64,000 nt of DNA, taken from NCBI GenBank assembly GCA_030710605.1, contig CP092870.1:53705921-53769920 (forward strand), read 5' to 3'. Below, in pieces: positions 54,301-63,834 of this stretch. Each line of letters begins with the position of its first letter. Position 1 is the first letter of the stretch. Origin of the DNA: Cordylochernes scorpioides (taxonomy: Eukaryota; Arthropoda; Arachnida; Pseudoscorpiones; Chernetidae). The notes under the pieces were generated by a model. It ran no database searches and was not told the DNA's origin. It worked only from the letters and a program-made list of their open reading frames with translations. A program made the translations under genes and the position numbers.

Positions 54301-54456
54301 ATAACACCTGCAGCAGCAGTGGATGCCTTTAATACAATCAAAACTCTTTGTTATTTAAAAGACATTTCAGAGGAAGAAAGACATGCATGTCTTTTAAAAA
54401 TAGACCATCTGGAATACATCCTGAATAGGATTTCAGTGCAAAAACAGATATTATAA
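54301..54456 (+). pseudogene. Tigger-type transposase C-terminal remnant
   Basis: A 51-codon open stretch, ITPAAAVDAFNTIKTLCYLK then DISEEERHACLLKIDHLEYI, ends in TAA. Helical sequences of this form (aaaxxAfxxlr) occur at the C terminus of Tigger/Jerky transposases. It sits at the expected place just before the piggyBac insertion. Confidence 0.5.
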
Positions 54457-54576
54457 AGGAATTTTTTAAAAGATCTTCATAATTTTTTTAAAATAATATT
54501 TTTAATTTTTTTTTATTTGCCATATTTATTTCCTTTCAACTGCTATATTCTTCAATTAGAATAATATATTATTTAA

Positions 54577-55878
54577 CCCTTAGTTACTGGCGCCTAATTT
54601 AGTTACACAATTACTGGCATTCGGCCTCTCAGGCCGACTTTTAAAATCAATAATAAACCATGTTAATAATAATATTACAAATAAATTAAACGTATTCACA
54701 TAATTTCCAAAGAATACATATTTTGTTTTTTTCGAATAAACAAACCTCTAAACAAAATTAAATGAAAATGTACAAGAAACTCTTTCTATCTAAAATCTTC
54801 TATATATATTCTAAAAAATTCTATCAAAATATTTTATTCAAGATTAGGTTCATAATTCAAGCATATTTCAATAGAATGATCTTTGCAGATTGGTTCTTTG
54901 CATTTTTTGCATTGCATTTGAGTTCAACGATCTTTTGCACATAGGTAGCATCTTTTGTGTTTTTTGGGACAAGGACTGCCGCTTGTGGATTCCTAGAGAA
55001 CATACATTATTGATATTTTGTATAAACATCAAATAAATATTTGCCTACCTCAAGTGATGAAGTTCCAGCATGTTTCTGAATTAATACTTGCTGATCTCTT
55101 GACAATTTTTTAATTTGATTTCTCATATTCAAGGCATCTCTCATTAGTTGTAGAGCAAGCTGCTTTATAAAATATTTTCGAGCCATTCGACCGTCTTGCT
55201 TGACAGCCTTATAAATTATTGCTGAATTTATTGCAACCACACCCAAAAGTTAAAAAATAAACACAGGGGCCATCTTTTGGTTCTTCTTCCAACAGAATAC
55301 ATGGTACATTTCTGATCAAATACATCTACACCACCTTTGGTCATATTATAAAATGTGATTATCTCGGGCTTTTGTTGTTCAGCAGTTTCTTGATCAATTG
55401 TTGTGTTCGAATGCATTGTGGAGAGTAATGTAACAGATTTTCCAATTTTAGGGACATAGGATACCAAAGTTTTGTTTTTTGAAAAACCAAAAGTGGAACC
55501 GAACTTCTATTATATTATACAAAATTACAATCACAAAACACAATTTAGAATGCAGAATATTAAGGCAAGAGTAATAAAAAAAATGAATGCTCAACTTATT
55601 TGGCGCGTTTGAACATCTATAAAACCAAAAGTGAAACGGCCAATAATAGGGGCGCTAAAATTCCCAGTGACGTAATTACTGGCGCTCGGCTTTAAAGGCC
55701 GTTTGATTTAATAACTCAGGATATACACAATAGATTTTTCTTAAAATGCAAAGTTTTCTAAATAAATGTATTTTATTAAGCTACTTAAAAATTTGATCAA
55801 AAATGATGCATTTTGAAATTTTTGCAAACATTTTTAATTTTCACACGGCCTTTCAAGCCGAACGCCAGTAATTAAGGG
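54577..55878 (-). mobile_element. piggyBac-type transposon, internally deleted
   Basis: It is flanked by TTAA at 54573-54576 and 55879-55882, with inverted ends CCCTTAGTTACTGGCG and CGCCAGTAATTAAGGG (15 of 16 match). Sub-terminal copies of ACTGGCGCTCGGC and CGGCCTCTCAGGCCGA palindromes occur near both ends. At 1.3 kb it is about half the usual length. Confidence 0.92.
55007..55467 (-). pseudogene. piggyBac transposase C-terminal fragment, frameshifted
   Basis: Minus strand: YVPKIGKSVTLLSTMH, FYNMTKGGVDVFDQKC (the block with a conserved catalytic Asp in DDE_Tnp_1_7), RRTKRWPLCLFFN, then after a frameshift near 55230-55246 VAINSAIIYKA and a helical tail. The N-terminal two thirds are deleted. 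Confidence 0.85.
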
Positions 55879-56261
55879 TTAATATATAATTAATATTTTA
55901 ATAAGGTCTGTAGAATTAATATTTAATTACATTATTATTATTTATTACATTATTACATTATTGAAAAGAAACACATTGCCAGTAAATTTATTTGTTACAA
56001 AATATTATTTGTTTCGAAAATATGTATTAATGCCATTTTGTCCCTGATACTAAAAGTTAATCATGAAAATAAAATAATTAAATATAAAAAGTACAATGGT
56101 TTCAATTAATATTATTGGTTATTATTACCAAGCTATTTAAAAATATATTATTTTAGCGAGTTAGATGATTAGCTAATCAACTAACTTTAATTCAACACTT
56201 CCTTTAATTCAACTGAAAGCTCTGATCCCTTGGGATGTTGAATTAAAGAGGTTCGACTGTA

Positions 56262-56617
56262 AATAAATAATGTGTGACATTTCAGTAACAGCGTTGTTAC
56301 CATTATCACAGACAAAAGTACTGAATGAGGACAAATATCAACGCATGTCTTTAAATACAGTATAACCATGTTAATTTAACACTTGCGATAATTCAACCAT
56401 GTTTTCATGTCTTGACCTCCAGCCTATCAAATAACAAACATTAATTTGACCTAATGACAATTCGAATGATTTTTTAAATCAAATTTTGAACACAATGAAC
56501 AATTTTTGTTAAAATGCAAAATATATGCTAAAAAATGCTAAAATGCTAAAAATACAATACTTTGGCATGCAGGGCACAGTGACCATAGTTAGCATATGTG
56601 TACCATGCTTAAAAATA
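56262..56617. repeat. Fragments of dispersed repeats
   Basis: 56264-56325 (GTGTGACATTTCAGTAACAG) recurs inverted at 63157-63222. 56358 to about 56500 is a second 5' fragment of the Tigger-like element. No gene. Confidence 0.5.
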
Positions 56618-58036
56618 CACTGCGTGACATTGAAAATGGAACACCAAGAAATAGTGGCCAGAAAGTGATGAAACTCGGCAGACAGAGAGAGACAGGGACG
56701 AACAATAAGTGATCTTTATTTCAAAATGATAGTCATAATACAGAGCAAGAACGGCTTCGGCTTAGTAGCAAGTAGGACCACCGCGGACGGCGATGCACGC
56801 AGCAAGACATCTAGGTAGAGAGTCAATCAGAGTACGGATGGCGTCCTGAGGGATGGCTCTCCATTCCCTCTCAACCATTTGCCACAGTTCGTCTTCTGAA
56901 CGCGGCTGTGGCAAGGCATGCAAACGGCGTCCAATGATGTCCCAGACGTGCTCGATTGGTGAGAGATCAGGAGAGTACGGTGGCCAGGGAAGCATCTGTA
57001 CATCTTGCAGAGCTTGTTGGCTAATGCGAGCAGTGTGCGGTCGGGCGTTATCCTGCTGATAAAGGGCATTGGGTACCCCCTGAAGGTAGGGGAGTGTCAC
57101 CGGTCGCAGCACATCATCAACGTATCGTTGGGCCGTCATAGTGCCCTGATAACGAAGTAAAGGTGACCTGGAATCATACGCGATAGTGCCCCAAACCATG
57201 ATTCCACGTTGTCGCACGGTGGGGCGTTCCACAATTGCTGCCGGATTGGACCTTTCTCCACGTCGACGCCACACGTGTACACAGCGACTATCACTGGACA
57301 AGCAGAAACGCGACTCATCTGAGAACACGACCCTGTGCCATTCCGTCATCCACGTCGATCTAGCCCGGCACCATTCCAAACGTTGGCGCCTATTCGGTGG
57401 GGTCAATGGCAGTCTTCTTAGCGGACGGCATGAGTGCAAGCCATTAGCAACCAATCGACGGGAAATGGTTCTGGTCGAGATGGAATGATCTAGGGTGTCT
57501 TGCACATGTTGCAGGATGGCGGTACAAGTGGCTTGTGGGGCCGCCACTGCTTGTCGAAGGATACGCCGATCCACACGTGCTGACGTCACTCTGGTTGCAC
57601 CGACATTCCTATAAATTGCCACATTTCCTTGTTCCAACCATCTTCTCCACCGTTGGTGCACCGTGGACGCACCAAGGTGTGTATCAGCTGCGATTTGACG
57701 TATGGACCAACCTGCCCTTTTCAGTCCGATCACCATGCCCCTCGTAAAAGCGTCTGTCTGCTTGAACTGCCTCCGTTTACGATGACCTGGCATTCTCTGT
57801 TATTACACGTGTCTTTTGACACAAGAACAAAATTTCTACAATGATTTTCCTTGAAGAAATAACGACACGAATACTGTCCTTTCTGCAAGTTCCTTCCCTT
57901 ATATCTTACTCCATGTGCGCACGAGAGCTGCGCATTTTACATCATTTGCATAACTCGGTTAGGCGCGTCTACCCTGAAATTTGCATAATTTTCTGGCCAC
58001 TATTTCTTGGTGTTCCATTTTCAATGTCACGCAGTG
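56618..58036 (-). mobile_element. Complete Tc1-like transposon
   Basis: Inverted ends CACTGCGTGACATTGAAAAT continue for nearly 50 bp (GGAACACCAAGAAATAGTGG), with TA duplicated at 56616-56617 and 58037-58038. The element is 1,419 bp with one intact gene. Near-identical TIRs and an open transposase indicate recent arrival. Confidence 0.95.
56762..57793 (-). CDS. Tc1-like transposase, 343 aa, intact
   Basis: The N-terminal paired-like HTH (GWSIRQIAADTHLGASTVHQ) and a second HTH (about residues 75-115) bind the TIRs. The DDE core has VVFSDESRF (D159), QQDNARPHT (D248) and SPDLSPIEHVWD (E281). Direct count gives 32 residues between the second and third acids (DD32E), shorter than the DD34E of classic Tc1. 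GRP-like QRGIMVWG is present. Start at 57793 (MPGHRKRRQF); stop TAG. It catalyses cut-and-paste into TA. Confidence 0.95.
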   Translation of the reverse strand: MPGHRKRRQFKQTDAFTRGMVIGLKRAGWSIRQIAADTHLGASTVHQRWRRWLEQGNVAIYRNVGATRVTSARVDRRILRQAVAAPQATCTAILQHVQDTLDHSISTRTISRRLVANGLHSCRPLRRLPLTPPNRRQRLEWCRARSTWMTEWHRVVFSDESRFCLSSDSRCVHVWRRRGERSNPAAIVERPTVRQRGIMVWGTIAYDSRSPLLRYQGTMTAQRYVDDVLRPVTLPYLQGVPNALYQQDNARPHTARISQQALQDVQMLPWPPYSPDLSPIEHVWDIIGRRLHALPQPRSEDELWQMVEREWRAIPQDAIRTLIDSLPRCLAACIAVRGGPTCY

Positions 58037-58061
58037 TATTTCAATATGCTGCAAATATCAG

Positions 58062-58228
58062 CGATGAAAGGACACCCCTGCTATAGGACACTTCTCTACA
58101 AAGGACAGTTTTTATCGCCAAAATGGCCATTTTTACTAATTAGCGAATCTCCAGTTAGAGGACACCTTTCCCTAAAAGACACTTTGGCTCTGCAACTTGG
58201 TGTTGTCCTTCACAGAGAGGTTCTGCTG
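58062..58228. mobile_element. Palindromic MITE, left end decayed
   Basis: GAAAGGACACCCCTGC to CAGAGAGGTTCTGCTG; the right end is followed by TA. Internal GAGGACACC and AAAGGACA blocks identify the CAGTAGAACCTCC family. Confidence 0.65.
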
Positions 58229-58372
58229 TATTACTTTCAGCAGTTGTTGTGTCCAATGCCAAAAAAAAAACTTTGAAATAAAGAGTTCCATGTAAAATGA
58301 TCTTATCCAATAATGTAGTTGTACCTATGGCTCAAAAGAAGTGTTCAACCATTACTCTGTGGTTACAGCACT

Positions 58373-59442
58373 ATGGAGGAAGATGAAGAGGTATGCTCTT
58401 CTTCCGCAGAAGACACCAAAGAGAAGATGAAGAATGCTGACGTGCATCAGCAGCCTGCGGCCGCCCAAAATGGGGAGAGATCCCCCAAGGTGGAGAAGAA
58501 AGTGAAAGTCATCAATGCCGTGGAAGACCTCTTCCTCATGGACAGCGATTCAGATGACAGCATTGTCTTTGAGCTCAGCAAGTCCTCCCCAAAAGAGGAA
58601 GAAGAGTTGGGGCCACCACTACCCCAGGATATGGTGGAAGAAGAGATGAAGGATGACAAAGCAGAAGAGCCAAAGGCTGCTGTCGAAGTAGATGAAATAA
58701 TGAAGACTGACCAAGTAGAGGAAGAGATGAAGACTACAGAACTAGAGGAGGTAATGCTGAAGACTGATGACGTAGAAGCATTGATGATGAAGACCGATGA
58801 AGAAGTGACAAAGCCTGATGAAGTAGAACATTTAATGATAAAGCCTGATGAAGTAGAAGAAGTAATTATGAAGCCTGATGAAGTAGAAGAAGTGCTGATG
58901 AAGACTGATGAAGAAGTAACGAAGACCGATGAAGTAGAAGAATTGATGCCAAAGACTGATGACATAGAAGAAGAGATGAAGGCTGTAGAAGAGGTGGACA
59001 AGGATCTGCTCTCTGTCATTGACTCTGATGCCATGGACATTGATGACATCCTCAATGATGAGAGCCAGAGCCTTTTGGAGACCTTGCCTGACAAGGACAT
59101 CAAGCTGGAAGATGACGACGATGATTTGGAAGATGATGATAAGACCTTCCCCTCGTCTTCCCCCTCTGTGGCTACCAAGACGGATGATTCCAGCTTCTCC
59201 TCCATCTATGAGTCCCTCAGCCAGGTACCTTCCCAGGAGAAGAGGCCCTACAGGCGCAAGCGCAAACTCCTGATCCGCAAACCCAAGTCCCCCATGGTGG
59301 AGCTTCCCAGAAAGAGGCTTCCCTCAGCCACCATCACCAGGCCATCAGAAATGGTCCCGACATCAGAGCCCCTGCCCCCCAGAGATGGTATCATTTTTGA
59401 AATAGGGGCTCGCCTCGAGGCCCAAGACAACTTTGGGAAATG
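58373..59442 (+). CDS. PHF20/MBD-R2-like chromatin reader, first coding exon in window
   Basis: ATG at 58373 (MEEDEEVCSSS) is preceded by an acceptor GGTTACAG|CA, so an upstream non-coding exon is likely. The first 240 codons are strongly acidic, with imperfect repeats of the form KPDEVEEVIM and KTDEEVTKTDEVEELM. A basic, Pro-rich segment (YRRKRKLLIRKPKSP) then leads to the start of a Tudor domain (DGIIFEIGARLEAQDNFGKW). The exon ends at TG|GTGAGT, phase 2. The family reads histone or p53 methyl marks in acetyltransferase (NSL) complexes in the nucleus. The acidic repeats are not known to me from PHF20. Confidence 0.82.
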
Positions 59443-60251
59443 GTGAGTGGCCCCCTCATCTACTACTTTATTTTGTAAATGAGTGAGAATCGCTATAGAG
59501 TCTTTGCAGTAGAAGTTTGTCTTCTAATCTTTTACATTTCTAAAGTGCTACATACCCTTGTCAAACTGAATTAATTTGGTCTCATGTCTCTTAAAGGCTG
59601 CTTGAGTTCAATACTTCTACTGAGGACAATGGTACAGTAGAACAAATGAGAGGAAACCTCTCTAGAAAGGACAATTGTCATCACCAAGAGATTACCATTT
59701 TTTGTTTTGTTTATCCCTAGTATACACGTGGTACAGGCCATGATAATAATGGTGGGTAGAAGTAGGCAACAGCTTTTACTGTAAGTGCACCACATGTCTA
59801 CACATGTGAAAAGCAATTTTTAATAATTAGCAACTCTCCTAAAAGACACTTTGGCTCGGCAATCAAGGTACTGTCCTTTACAAAGAGGTAGTTCTACTGC
59901 AGCTGCTCTCTTTAAAGAACACTTTGGCTCTGTAACTAGGTGTTGTCCTTTACAGAGAGGTAGTTTTACTGCAGCTGCTCTCCCTAAAGGACACTTTGGC
60001 TCTGTAACTAGGTGTTGTCCTTTACAGAGAGGTAGTTCTACTGTAGTTGCTCTCCCCAAAGGGCACTTTGGCTCTGTAACTAGGTGTTGGTCTTTACAGA
60101 GAGGTAGTTCTACTGATCATTAGGACAAATTTTGACAGCAAGTCTATCCTGGCTATTTAGAATTTACTCTACCATTTTACTTCCATACCTGTCTGTTCAC
60201 TAGCATGTTAGTTGAGGGCTGTCTCCCAAGACAACAGTGTCTGTGTGACAG
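59443..60251 (+). other. Intron 1 with MITE, SINE fragment and 72-bp tandem repeats
   Basis: Donor GTGAGT at 59443 and acceptor CTGTGTGACAG ending at 60251. The inner part is transposon-derived (see separate entries). Confidence 0.8.
59635..60117. repeat. MITE split by a SINE and expanded into a 72-bp tandem array
   Basis: CAGTAGAACAAATGAGAGG starts a CAGTAGAACCTCC-family MITE. A SINE fragment (59712-59818, minus) interrupts it. The right terminus is then repeated four times with starts at 59847, 59920, 59992 and 60064 (CACTTTGGCTCTGTAACTAG, GAGAGGTAGTT). The unit is 24 codons long, which produces long open frames that are not genes. Confidence 0.8.
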
Positions 60252-60423
60252 GTATCCTTCCAAGATCATCGAGGTCCAAGGGGAAGAGATCCTGATCCAC
60301 TTTGAGAGGTGGAGCCACAGGTTTGATGAGTGGGTCAGCATCCACAGCCCCCGCCTCAGGTCCGTCCAGGGCAACGCTCCCTCCCGCAAGTCTACCAAGA
60401 AGTCCCGGTACTACGAGGACCTG
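60252..60423 (+). CDS. PHF20-like exon: rest of Tudor domain 1
   Basis: Spliced in phase from the upstream exon (TG + G gives Trp), it encodes YPSKIIEVQGEEILIHFERW, SHRFDEWVSIHSPRLRSV and a basic tail (SRKSTKKSRYYEDL). This closely matches the PHF20/PHF20L1 Tudor core, including the HFxRWxHRxDEW motif whose aromatics form the methyl-lysine cage. Donor CTG|GTGAGT, phase 0. Confidence 0.9.
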
Positions 60424-60540
60424 GTGAGTTCCTCTAGTTTGGACTGAGTTATTCTCAGTCTACAGGATTTCCTTCCAGACCTTCTTTGTTGAGTAAAAAT
60501 ATCAGGCCTCACGTGAAAAGTATATTTTCAAAAACCTTTT

Positions 60541-60605
60541 TAATCTCTAGCTTTCGGGCACAAACATCCTTCTACAGGAGAAAACATGGTATACTGATTC
60601 GCCAA
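60541..60605 (-). repeat. Penelope-type terminus, decayed
   Basis: Minus strand CTGTAGAAGGATGTTTGTGC then CCGAAAGCTAGAGATT resembles a hammerhead (CTGNNGA...GAAA) with altered core bases. The poor core makes activity unlikely. Confidence 0.4.
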
Positions 60606-60731
60606 TAGAACACGAGTTAAAATATAATCGGAGATACTATTTTACATAATTTTATAAAAATGCTGTAGATATAATGTTTTTTTTTTTCATATTTAACTAT
60701 TATACAAATGGAGACACTATTTTAAAATATA

Positions 60732-60908
60732 CAGTTAAACCTGTCTATAGCGCCCCCTCTAAATAGCGCCTTCCTCTCTATAGTGCCCGATTTTGAATAC
60801 GTAGTACGATGCGATTTACATTAAAAGTGACCTGTCTATAGCACCCCCTCTCTATAGCATCCTATTTTGGTGAGTACAAAGAGGGGGCGTTATACACAGG
60901 TTTAACTG
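60732..60908. mobile_element. MITE, CAGTTAAACCTGT family
   Basis: CAGTTAAACCTGTCTATAGC and, inverted, ACACAGGTTTAACTG, with TA on both sides. Internal CTATAGCGCCCCCTCT blocks. Likely pogo/Tigger-type, and distinct from the CAGTAGAACCTCC family. Confidence 0.85.
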
Positions 60909-61270
60909 TATAATTAATAAAAGGACAGTATAAATAAATATTGGCTCTAGGGCATAATTCTGGAAGCAAGGAATACGTATTAAGCTGTAGTTATTATTTA
61001 TTAGACCTTCTTTGATTCTTTTTTTTTTTTAACTCAAAAGAGAGCACACTGCCCTGCCCACTGTTTGTCAACCAAAAATTAAGCTAAAGAAGTTGCTGTG
61101 GCTTGGTTGTTGAATAAAAAATATAAAGAAGTAATTGACTACTTTGATTGATTCTGATTTGAATTAGATTTTTTATTAAGACCTGTGTTTCAGATTTAAG
61201 AGTTTTATTCAAACACAAAAAAAAAAAAGGTTCTTGAATTCATATTTTTATTAGAGTTCTTTTAGAACCT

Positions 61271-61325
61271 CTAGGTAACCAAGGATTCTGGAAGGTATCC
61301 ATAGATCGCCAACTACTCGGTTATT
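61271..61325 (-). repeat. Single relic of the 123-bp satellite
   Basis: GGTAACCAAGGATTCTGGAA then GGTATCCATAGATCGCCAAC matches the satellite core GGTAACCCAGGCTCCTGGAA. Only about 50 bp of the unit are recognisable. Confidence 0.65.
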
Positions 61326-61402
61326 TTAGAGTTATTCTGAAGATAAATGTTGCCTGGCTGGCATTCATATTTAACGCCTTGCTAAATTCTTTATTTTTAT
61401 TT

Positions 61403-61480
61403 ATTTCTTCTGACGAAGACAAAATATTTTTGTCGAAATGTTGAGAAAATAAAAAAAACTCTAACTGGCCGAAATGTCTA
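61403..61480 (+). ncRNA. Hammerhead motif, one core substitution
   Basis: CTGACGA (61410-61416), stem II GACAAAA/TTTTGTC, then GAAAT instead of GAAAC, TTGAG paired with CTCTAAC, and TGGCCGAAATGTC. It is nearly identical to the copy at 11757. Confidence 0.7.
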
Positions 61481-61519
61481 TTTTCCACAAAAATATTTTA
61501 GTTATTAACAAATTATATA

Positions 61520-61694
61520 CAGTAGAACCTCCCTGTAAAGGACACCTTATTTCAAAGCCAAAGTGTCCTTTAGGAAGAGGTGCCTTCTCACCGGAGAGTT
61601 GCTAAATAGTAAAAATGATAATTTTACAAATGAAAACTGTCCTTTGTAGAGAGATGTCCTCTAGCATGAGTGTCCTCTCATGGAGGTTCTACTG
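61520..61694. mobile_element. Palindromic MITE, CAGTAGAACCTCC family
   Basis: CAGTAGAACCTCCCTGTAAA to CATGGAGGTTCTACTG, TA on both sides, 175 bp. The arms are strongly self-complementary. Confidence 0.88.
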
Positions 61695-61927
61695 TATATT
61701 CAATGACTTGGTTTAAAATAATATAGTAAAATAAGGGGAATTATTATTATTATTAATAGAATTATTTTCATACAAAAAATTATTGGTTATTTAGGTATTT
61801 TATATGATTGAATTTAAGAGATGGTTATATTCTGACTAAATATAAAGATTGAATTTAGAAATATATATAAATAACATGATCCAACAGAAGTAATGATTCC
61901 AATATCTACACAGTCCAACTTCCTCAA

Positions 61928-62510
61928 TTCAACATCAATGACCTGGGATTGAACCCCGCATTGTGGGCATTTTTATCTAATGGAAAAAAAATGCTCCAAA
62001 AGCCCCGATTATTGTAAAATTTCAACCCTACCAGTGAGTGCAAGTATCCAAACGGGGATCTCTAATACACTTGTAAGTGCAAAAGTCAAACTGCTTTTCA
62101 CATGTGTAGACGTGTGGTGTACTTCAGTAAAAGTAATCGCTTACTACACCCCAACATGATTATCATGACCTGTACCACACATTTAAGTCGTGGAACTCCG
62201 ACGATCAGATCGGAAACCGGAGGAGGAGGGGGAGCAGTAACAAGCTGGCTAAAAAACCTGGGCTCAACTGGCCCGGATGATAGTACCCTGTAAGGGCTCC
62301 TGATCCAGGGATACAGGATGAGCAGCGTTTGTACTTCATGTTAGGAGCAGCTGCACATGGTATCTGTTCCTCATGTCAGAGGTGGCCATTTCTTTTGGAG
62401 CTAAGTCGGCAAAGGCAGACTCATTCTACTTCACCCAGTCATGATGGTTTTCAAGTCTCAAGCTCTACAAGTTTGATACCCTAATATGATTGAGTGGAGA
62501 TAAGAAAGAA
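61928..62510 (+). mobile_element. SINE with extended 3' region and (GAA)n tail
   Basis: The B-box region GGGATTGAACCCCGCA and body (GCTCCAAAAGCCCCGATTAT, CACATGTGTAGACGTGTGG) match the SINE at 10710. The downstream part (CAAGTCTCAAGCTCTACAAG, GAGTGGAGATAAGAAAGAAG) matches minus-strand 16262-16380 and 15990-16022. It may be one composite SINE or two adjacent repeats. Confidence 0.6.
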
Positions 62511-63110
62511 GAAGAAGTCAAGGAACAATAAAAATAGGCTACATCACTCCTCACCATTACAACAAGACAAAGAGATAAGAGGTCGAATCAGTTTAGAGCA
62601 CCTAAACACAACCTACTATGAACAGCAGGAAACGACATCAATTTTGCTCCCAAATACCACTATATCCCTAAATATCATCAAACCTTGCACAAAGAAAGAC
62701 CCACCCAACAACCCAAAAGAAAAAGCTTTAAGAACATGATAAAGCACAATTTGAATTATAGATTATAATACAAGAAAATAAGACCTAATCAAAAAAAAAA
62801 CTTTGGAATTCATTTATTTAGCTCATAGGAAGAATAACTTCTTAGGTCCATTGAAGTCTATCAAAAATAATAAAGCACAATTTGAAGATTATAGATTATA
62901 ATACAAGAAAATAGACCCAATCCAAATCTAATTTGGATTAGCTCTTATTTTCTTGTAGTTTTAAGAACAATAAACCCATTGAAAAAAGAAGATCACGCCA
63001 TAGCCTACACAGATGGGTCCTCTGACGAAACTTTAAATAATGGGGGGGAGGCATAGTACTACAATTACCAGATAATACTTAACCAGAAATATCAGTACAG
63101 GAAAAATATC
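62494..63110 (+). pseudogene. LINE fragment with RNase H start, interrupted
   Basis: A frame of 81 codons (62494-62739) runs to KALRT. After a 225-bp insert the coding resumes as INPLKKEDHAIAYTDGSSDE then TLNNGGGGIV, the first RNase H motif of an I-type LINE. It is truncated soon after by stops. Confidence 0.6.
62739..62963. mobile_element. About 225-bp insertion with 9-bp direct repeats
   Basis: TTAAGAACA occurs at both borders. The insert contains two copies of ATAAAGCACAATTTGAA and ends with TTATTTTCTTG, an inverted match to its CAAGAAAATAA. The 9-bp duplication suggests a MULE-like or similar DNA transposon. No gene. Confidence 0.55.
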
Positions 63111-63240
63111 TTCAAACTATACTGTGGAATTATTGTCACCATCATCAGACAAATGAACTGCTATGTACTTTTGTCTGATAATGGTAACAACACTGTTACT
63201 GAAATGTCACACATTATTTATTTATATAGATTTGGTGTTA

Positions 63241-63413
63241 CAATAGAACAATCTCCATGAGAGGACACTCGTGCTAGAGAACACCTCTCCTAAAGTACAG
63301 TTTTCATTTGCAAAATTCCCATTTTTTAATATTCAGCAAATCTCCGGTAAGAGGACACCTTAAAGGGCACTTTAGCTCTGCAATTAGGTGTCCTTTACAA
63401 GGAAGTTCTACTT
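63241..63413. mobile_element. Decayed palindromic MITE
   Basis: CAATAGAACAATCTCCATGAG to GGAAGTTCTACTT. Internal GAGGACAC and GTGTCCTTTAC blocks show family membership; both ends carry substitutions. Confidence 0.65.
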
Positions 63414-63541
63414 CATTACCTTGTGCTCTAGCTCTGCGTAATGGCAGATTCTCACCATTTTGTCCTCTCCGATTGGTTGTCTTATGTAAACAGGTGTGGT
63501 GTTACCATTGGTGCTGGAAGTGTAAACCGAGCTGTGTGCAG

Positions 63542-63626
63542 CTGTACATGCTGGGAGACGAGGTGCTGGTGAAGGATTCTGAAGACAAGCTGCAGCACTG
63601 CCAGATTGTGGACCTTAGTGCTCCAG
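63542..63626 (+). CDS. PHF20-like exon: probable second Tudor domain start
   Basis: Acceptor GCTGTGTGCAG and donor CCAG|GTGAGT bound 28 codons: LYMLGDEVLVKDSEDKLQHC then QIVDLSAP. Phase 0 at the start agrees with exon 2. In PHF20 the second Tudor likewise begins with a G-(D/E)-x-V-L-(A/V) strand. The rest of the gene lies beyond the window. Identity is less certain than for exon 2. Confidence 0.65.
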
Positions 63627-63834
63627 GTGAGTGGACCTCACTGTACTCACGCAAAGTATTGGTGGCCTCCTATCCTCACAACCATTAGGTTAAAATTTAA
63701 CTATTATACAAAGACTATATAGCCAGTTGCGTGCGCAGAGTATCTTTTAAAATAAGAACAATTATTAGATTGTAAAGAAAGTTTGTTCGGTTATTCGATA
63801 ATTTTATTTAGAAAAAAAAACATAAATTAAAACA

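Larger units (their letters stand above)
53836..56259. mobile_element. Tigger-like element with a nested piggyBac
   Basis: Ends CAGTAGAACCTCGTTAATTT and, inverted, ATTAAAGAGGTTCGACTG, with TA on both sides (53834-53835 and 56260-56261). Only a C-terminal scrap of transposase remains (54301-54456). A similar 5' terminus (CAGTATAACCATGTTAATTT) begins another fragment at 56358. Confidence 0.75.
60424..63541 (+). other. Intron 2, filled with transposon debris
   Basis: Holds a decayed Penelope end, a MITE at 60732, a satellite relic, a hammerhead motif, two more MITEs, a SINE and a LINE RNase H fragment. No host exon was recognised inside, but a short one could be missed. Confidence 0.65.

Noticed and set aside
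58447-59205. 252-codon Ser/Thr-rich frame on the minus strand
   Set aside because: It is the antisense of the acidic repeat exon; the plus strand has the Tudor domain and correct splice sites.
59820-60123. Cys/Leu-rich repeat frames on both strands
   Set aside because: They derive from 72-bp (24-codon) tandem repeats of a MITE end, not from a gene.
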